Assembly (NCBI GenBank): GCA_001940725.1 | Contig: MDVR01000033.1 | Location: 1 to 49,330 of the forward strand | Direction of reading: 5' to 3' | From: Candidatus Heimdallarchaeota archaeon LC_2 | GTDB lineage: Archaea > Asgardarchaeota > Heimdallarchaeia > Heimdallarchaeales > Kariarchaeaceae | Length of the DNA: 49,330 nucleotides | In this document: positions 44,954 to 49,330 of the stretch, one piece after another | Numbering within the stretch: the stretch's first letter is position 1 | Layout of the letters: every line of letters begins with the position of its first letter | The notes under the pieces: model-generated | The model's input: the letters and a program-made list of their open reading frames with translations, nothing else | Databases searched by the model: none | What the model was told of the DNA's origin: nothing | Translations under genes and position numbers: made by a program

Positions 44954-46261
44954 TTGATATCTGACATTATTAGCGTAAAAGATCTTTTTCGTCAAAATCC
45001 GATTCTAGAGAAAATTAATCTTAATTTATGTGTAAAATGTAAGGGCACTCAATTACTTTGTGGATTAAGTAGATGTCCTCTGATACAATCTATTGATATC
45101 AATTTAAGAGTTAAGGAAAGAATTGACACAATTTCGAAAGATAATAGCATTTTTGGCCCCTCACCACAGGTATTCTTAGGATCGTCTGGATATCCTAACA
45201 TTTATTCCGGACCCATGACGTCTTTATTTCCGGATAACAGTAATTTATCAACGAATCCATCAGATTGGGTAAAACTGTCAATTGAAGAAATAATTGAACT
45301 TCGATTTGGTCTTCTTCGTGGAATGAAAAAAGCAAATATCTATTTTCAAAGAGATCAACACTCAACAACGATAAAAGAAAAATTAGAAGAATTAGCTAGA
45401 TCAACTAATCCAGTAGAAATCGAAGGAGCTTTGATTAGAAGGCCATCTTTTGATGTATCCCTAAATGCAGAAACACAACCCATGGGCCCTTCAGGAATGT
45501 TATCCAATTTTTCTCTTACTTCAAATCCTAAAATTCCAAATAAAGTTGACTCAGTCTTGAGTGATGAATTATTATCAAGTGAGCAAATGAACATCTTGTA
45601 CAACAATGGATTTGACATCTATTATTTACAAAATATATTTTCAACTGGTGGAACAGGATTAACAAAAAGCGCAAAGATGGTGCCTACAAGGTGGTCTATA
45701 ACTGCAACTGATGATATAATTGGTAAAGAACTAATAACTCAATTATATGATTTCACTCAAATTCAAGATATCACAGTATTTCAGGGAAATCTTTTGGGAA
45801 ATTACTTCACTGCATGCTTGTTTCCAGGAAATTGGCAATTTGAAAATTTTGAAACGTGGTTACCTGGAGGGATATTTACACTTTCTGAAACTAAGTTCAA
45901 CATGAGCGTTGATAGAGAAGGTTTTCAAGTAAAAGAATATTACAAAGGACGATCATCTTATGCAAAACAGGCTGGCGGATACTACGCTTCAAGATTAGGA
46001 CTACTTGAATATCTGCATAAAATAAAGAAACAAGCAAAAATTGTGATTTTCAGAGAAATTACATCTGAATATACAGTACCTGTAGGTGTGTGGTGTGTTC
46101 GAGAGGGCGTACGCAAAACGATGAATTCAGCACCTATCAAGTTCTTGAACAAGGAAGAGTTAAAACCTTGGTTAAATGATAATCTTAGAGTTCCGTCGAA
46201 TCTATATTTTCAGAAAAGCGAGTTATTTAGTCAATCTTCATTGATGGATTTTTTTAAATAA
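44954..46261 (+). CDS. nreA: DNA repair protein NreA
   Basis: Archaeal Nre family protein of 435 residues. An N-terminal zinc-finger-like CVKCKGTQLLCGLSRCP (Cys26, Cys29, Cys36, Cys41) is followed by family blocks such as FGPSPQVFLGSSGYPNIYSGPM, ELRFGLLRGMKK, KMVPTRWSITATDD and QAGGYYASRLGLLEYL. It ends in a PCNA-interacting PIP box QSSLMDFF (427-434). NreA works in repair of DNA alkylation/mitomycin damage with PCNA. Start is TTG. The 3' end overlaps a convergent gene by 8 bases. Confidence 0.93.
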   Translation: MISDIISVKDLFRQNPILEKINLNLCVKCKGTQLLCGLSRCPLIQSIDINLRVKERIDTISKDNSIFGPSPQVFLGSSGYPNIYSGPMTSLFPDNSNLSTNPSDWVKLSIEEIIELRFGLLRGMKKANIYFQRDQHSTTIKEKLEELARSTNPVEIEGALIRRPSFDVSLNAETQPMGPSGMLSNFSLTSNPKIPNKVDSVLSDELLSSEQMNILYNNGFDIYYLQNIFSTGGTGLTKSAKMVPTRWSITATDDIIGKELITQLYDFTQIQDITVFQGNLLGNYFTACLFPGNWQFENFETWLPGGIFTLSETKFNMSVDREGFQVKEYYKGRSSYAKQAGGYYASRLGLLEYLHKIKKQAKIVIFREITSEYTVPVGVWCVREGVRKTMNSAPIKFLNKEELKPWLNDNLRVPSNLYFQKSELFSQSSLMDFFK

Positions 46262-47180
46262 GTTTGATTTTCAAATTAATCGATCGTCCGGTAATAACTG
46301 TTACAAAGAGAATAAAAACAGTGGTAATTGAGAGAAATCCGGGTACTGAAATAACGTCAGACGTTTCTTCAGTATCTAAAATCCCAATTGTGCCGATCCT
46401 ACTGGTACTTGAAAAATCGGACCCTTTCGAATCAGTCACAACAGAGTCTGAAATATCATTATCGATAGGTTTGGTTGGTGTAATTGAGGGGTCAAGGTCT
46501 CCCGCTGGATGCACATAGTCTTTTTGTTTTAAAATCTTTGTATATTGATTTCCGGAGACCCATGTGTTTAGATATTCAAACAATAACATACCCGTTATCT
46601 TATCAAAACGGAATTCGACATAGTTTAAGCCACTGCTTATGGTTTCATTGTGACTCCACACAAATTCATCCTCACCATTTTCGATGTTCCATGAATCTAT
46701 ATTTGCAGTATTTTTCAGTCCTACTAACAATGAACGTGTTTCATCATACGTATAATTCCAATCCGTGAAAACCATAAAACCAGTATGGACCATTCGAAGA
46801 GTGCCTGATAGAATATTGGTTGAATTAGAGAATTCAACTGCCATTTTATGAGAGAAAGTGTAGTAATCACCAGATTTTACAGGTGTTGCATTAGTAATTT
46901 TAATATTAAATTCTTCATTTTCTTTGACTTCAAAGATTGTATCAGTGGTAGAATTACGATAAAGTGGCCAACTCGCTCGATCTATATTTAATTTTTCGAA
47001 AACATAAGTAAATGAATCACCCTCTGAAACCCCTACCAAAGAGGAATTTAGGTTAAAATTAAATTCATCTGATGGAGTAAAATTGTCTACATCAAGGCTT
47101 GAGCTCGTAGTTGGCGGACTTTGGATAAATAACAATCCTATACAAACCACTACTGAAATTAGGCTGAACCTCTTGTTCAT
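46254..47180 (-). CDS. Secreted surface protein with PGF-type C-terminal anchor
   Basis: The 308-residue protein has an N-terminal signal peptide (MNKRFSLISVVVCIGLLFIQ), an extracellular beta-rich domain with many N-glycosylation sequons, and a Ser/Thr/Asp-rich stalk. Its C-terminus SVPGFLSITTVFILFVTVI plus GRSINLKIK resembles the archaeal PGF-CTERM sorting signal: PGF, a hydrophobic helix and basic residues. Function beyond a cell-surface protein is not visible. It is convergent with NreA. Confidence 0.7.
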   Translation of the reverse strand: MNKRFSLISVVVCIGLLFIQSPPTTSSSLDVDNFTPSDEFNFNLNSSLVGVSEGDSFTYVFEKLNIDRASWPLYRNSTTDTIFEVKENEEFNIKITNATPVKSGDYYTFSHKMAVEFSNSTNILSGTLRMVHTGFMVFTDWNYTYDETRSLLVGLKNTANIDSWNIENGEDEFVWSHNETISSGLNYVEFRFDKITGMLLFEYLNTWVSGNQYTKILKQKDYVHPAGDLDPSITPTKPIDNDISDSVVTDSKGSDFSSTSRIGTIGILDTEETSDVISVPGFLSITTVFILFVTVITGRSINLKIKLI

Positions 47181-47427
47181 AGGTCTTTAACGTGTATTTG
47201 ATTAATAAGTATTATGTGAAATTATTAATTTATCGGGTCAAAATTGATCTAATTAAGTTAAATAGGCGTTTTATTCAAGTTTTACTACTTTCTTTTTCTA
47301 ATGAATGTCAAGGTTGCTATTATACCAGAAAAAGTTATGAAAGGACCAAATACGAAGAGGGGAGAGTTGCAGTTGCGAATCGATCGATCGATTTTTACTA
47401 GACAATTACTTATTTAATTCTATAAAC

Positions 47428-47438
47428 ATTTAAATATA
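47428..47438 (+). promoter_or_regulatory. TATA-like box of the LRR gene
   Basis: atttaaatata lies about 30 bases before the TTG start at 47466, at the spacing expected for an archaeal promoter with a nearly leaderless transcript. Confidence 0.35.
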
Positions 47439-47465
47439 GATTCAACGTACATTAATAGGATTATA

Positions 47466-48590
47466 TTGGATGTTTATGATAATAGGGAAACTGCCCTTTG
47501 GGATTTGACTGAAAAGGAGATAGAATATCTGTCTCAATTTTCTGATCTTGAAAGAAAAGGAGATATGAAAGATCTACTTGAATTTCTGGGAATCGTGGAG
47601 TCTTGGAACCCCATGATTCGTGGAGAGAATCCTCTTCAATTCAATATTTTTGAAGCAAACGGCTTCAACTACACAGTAAACAAGATCTTACACAAATATC
47701 TGGGCTTCGATAAACGGATTGCCAAGGATTTTTTTTTCAGACGACTTCATACTATAACCAGACAGGAATTTTACAATAATGAACTAAAAAAAAAGGATTA
47801 CTATATTAGATTTGAAATTGATCTGTGGGGGGGATTCTCGATTGATCAACTTGTTCCTGAAATGTTTAAAGAGCTTGAGGGGGTGATTGATATAAAGAAG
47901 ATAAGATATATAACCATCCAGGCAGGGTCTTTAAATGGTACAATAAGTGAAAATTTATTCGAGCATGTGCCAAATGTTGAGGCAATTCATTTTGAATTTA
48001 ATGGTCCCATAGCGATACCTGCTGGGTTATTGGATACCACAACATCTGTAAAGGAAATCGGACTTATCAATGTTTCTGACTTGCCTTTTGATGTGTTTAA
48101 GTACACAACACAACTGACAAGGGTCTCAATTAATGGTGATTGTTGCATTGAACCATTGATTTTCAAGCATACGCCTTTACTTCAACACATCACAATGCAA
48201 AATGTCAGATGCCTCTCAAAGGATTTGTTACGAGGTCTGAACATTAAATATTTATACCTCAACTTTTGTAAGTTTGAGGCAATTCCATCTTTAGTCCAGG
48301 TTGGGGGAATCTCTGAGATGAAAGATCTTCGTATCACTAGATGTCAAATTCCTATCAATAAAGATACTGAAAAAGGCTGTTCCATTATTGATGAATTAGT
48401 TAACAAAGGCAGTTTTCCAGACCTAAGTTTGTTAGAAATATGGGGGAACACGCCATCAACTAAGGCTTACAATAACCTTAACTCATTTTTCATTAGATCC
48501 AAAAGAAAAGTTAGACTAATATTAAATCTTGAAAATGATATTGATATCTCTTATCAGATTCCTCTTTCGTCGGTCGACTATGAACTGTAA
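47466..48590 (+). CDS. Leucine-rich-repeat-like protein
   Basis: The 374-residue protein has a helical N-terminal part (about 1-135), then about six irregular leucine-rich repeats of 22-24 residues: NVEAIHFEFN, SVKEIGLINVSDLP, QLTRVSINGDC, LLQHITMQNVRCLS, NIKYLYLNFCKFEAIP, EMKDLRITRCQIP. Such proteins bind other proteins. Its base composition looks a little less AT-rich than most neighbours, and it is followed at once by a transposase, which suggests mobile or accessory DNA. Start is TTG. Confidence 0.65.
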   Translation: MDVYDNRETALWDLTEKEIEYLSQFSDLERKGDMKDLLEFLGIVESWNPMIRGENPLQFNIFEANGFNYTVNKILHKYLGFDKRIAKDFFFRRLHTITRQEFYNNELKKKDYYIRFEIDLWGGFSIDQLVPEMFKELEGVIDIKKIRYITIQAGSLNGTISENLFEHVPNVEAIHFEFNGPIAIPAGLLDTTTSVKEIGLINVSDLPFDVFKYTTQLTRVSINGDCCIEPLIFKHTPLLQHITMQNVRCLSKDLLRGLNIKYLYLNFCKFEAIPSLVQVGGISEMKDLRITRCQIPINKDTEKGCSIIDELVNKGSFPDLSLLEIWGNTPSTKAYNNLNSFFIRSKRKVRLILNLENDIDISYQIPLSSVDYEL

Positions 48591-49330
48591 CAATTAATGG
48601 GACATATGTCAATAGCTAGACATGTCACACAGATATTACATAACGAGGAAGTAGGACCTGCAGAAGTTGAATTGCAAATGTCCAAACTTGAGCAAGTCCT
48701 AGATAAGAAAATGAAAGTGAGAGCATTTATCTCTCTCGTTCAGACCATTGAGGATCGGTCGGATCCTCGATCAAAACACCATGATAAATCGATTGACCAA
48801 ATCTTGGAAAGTTTTGGAGTTACCAGATCGACTTATTACAGAAAATCCAAGAATTACAGCGAATTTGGACTAGATGGTATTATTCCCAAGAAACCAGGTC
48901 CAAAATCAGGTAGGTTACCTTCGCAGATTTTATCACGCATCTTTGAGTTGCGAGATCGTCAATTGTCATCGCGAACTATTGCGTCAGCAATTTCGTTGGA
49001 AAGCCAACGATACATTTCAGAATCCACAACCCAATATCAACTGAAAAAGGTAGGAAAGGGTAAATTAAGACGAAATCGTAAGAAGAAAGTATATTATAAG
49101 AGATTTGAACGAGGGAAACCCAATGAGTTATGGCAGATTGATAATGTGGGTCCATTCTACAAACCAGGGAAGTTATTTGCTTATAATGTGATTGATGACC
49201 ATTCCAGATACAATCTAGCTGCAGTGATCTCAGATAATCAGACTAGTGCATCCTGGGTGGATACATTGGAAAAATTGGTACAGAAGTATGGCGTTCCAGA
49301 AGCCATACTTCATGATAATGGATCACAATT
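48586..49330 (+). mobile_element. Insertion sequence, left part only (IS481-like)
   Basis: A transposase starts at 48597 and runs off the window end. The sequence TGTAACAATTAATGGGACA at 48586 begins with TGT, as many IS481-type ends do, and overlaps the LRR gene stop codon; this end is a guess. The right terminal repeat lies outside the window, so the boundary cannot be tested here. Confidence 0.5.
48597..49330 (+). CDS. DDE transposase (integrase core, IS481-like), truncated by window end
   Basis: Read from ATG 48597 the frame is open for over 240 codons to the end of the window. An N-terminal helix-turn-helix region (RSKHHDKSIDQILESFGVTRSTYYRK) precedes a linker and the integrase core: NELWQIDNVGPFYKP with the first catalytic Asp, AYNVIDDHSRYNLAAVISD, and YGVPEAILHDNGSQ with the second. 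The last catalytic Glu is beyond the window. A second ATG at 48606 is possible. The match to the IS481/rve type is by pattern. Confidence 0.85.
   Translation, partial: MGHMSIARHVTQILHNEEVGPAEVELQMSKLEQVLDKKMKVRAFISLVQTIEDRSDPRSKHHDKSIDQILESFGVTRSTYYRKSKNYSEFGLDGIIPKKPGPKSGRLPSQILSRIFELRDRQLSSRTIASAISLESQRYISESTTQYQLKKVGKGKLRRNRKKKVYYKRFERGKPNELWQIDNVGPFYKPGKLFAYNVIDDHSRYNLAAVISDNQTSASWVDTLEKLVQKYGVPEAILHDNGSQ

Noticed and set aside
47192..47401. 69-codon open frame on the plus strand
   Set aside because: Basic, low-complexity translation without recognisable domain or Shine-Dalgarno; probably a chance frame in an AT-rich gap.

Overview
The window looks like a chromosome segment of an AT-rich archaeon, most plausibly an Asgard archaeon of the Heimdall-type lineages. 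Archaeal identity comes from genes specific to archaea: a UbiA-type digeranylgeranylglyceryl phosphate synthase and CDP-archaeol synthase (two consecutive steps of ether-lipid synthesis), membrane-anchored LonB, NreA with a PIP box, Orc1/Cdc6, the UPF0200/UPF0201 pair and a TrmG10-type tRNA methylase. The Asgard assignment is inference from eukaryote-like pieces: an Rpb5 homologue with N-terminal jaw-like domains, longin-like domains on 7TM proteins, and an eL33-like (L35Ae) domain. TTG and GTG starts are common and many genes have only short leaders.

Layout. 0-4.3 kb: lipid prenyltransferase, then an acyl-CoA dehydrogenase next to an APH-like kinase (a split version of human ACAD10/11) and a membrane protein. 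4.3-7 kb: a solitary TnpB with an exact 681-bp in-frame tandem duplication and a probable guide-RNA region in its 3' tail. 7-10.3 kb: ASST-like membrane-anchored protein, DUF2797 protein, HEAT-repeat protein. 10.4-18.6 kb: the most unusual block: a three-jaw Rpb5-like protein with a histone-H1-like tail, a gamma-glutamyltransferase, a catalytically dead tyrosine-recombinase-like protein with a disordered acidic tail paired with a ribbon-helix-helix protein, a divergent coiled-coil protein, and a double-HhH protein ending in an eL33-like domain. 18.6-25.2 kb: CorA, a small helical protein, a degenerate Hef/FANCM-like helicase, and a Ca2+-type P-ATPase split by an exact 747-bp tandem duplication. 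25.3-31 kb: small regulators, phosphoglycerate mutase, coiled-coil/winged-helix protein, aminopeptidase P, HxlR regulator. 31-33.2 kb: a tandem pair of 7TM proteins with C-terminal longin-like domains. 33.2-46.3 kb: information-processing and housekeeping genes (LonB, PRPP synthetase-TrmG10-RNase Z operon, UPF0200/UPF0201, LigT-like phosphodiesterase, Cdc6, CarS, Zn-finger DHH protein, NreA). 46.3-49.3 kb: secreted PGF-anchored protein, LRR protein, and a DDE transposase cut off by the window end.

The best candidates for undescribed biology are the Rpb5-like/H1-tail protein, the RHH plus dead recombinase operon, the HhH-eL33 fusion and the 7TM-longin pair. The two perfect tandem duplications (681 and 747 bp) need read-level checking, because they may be recent events or assembly errors. 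I saw no rRNA, tRNA or CRISPR array.
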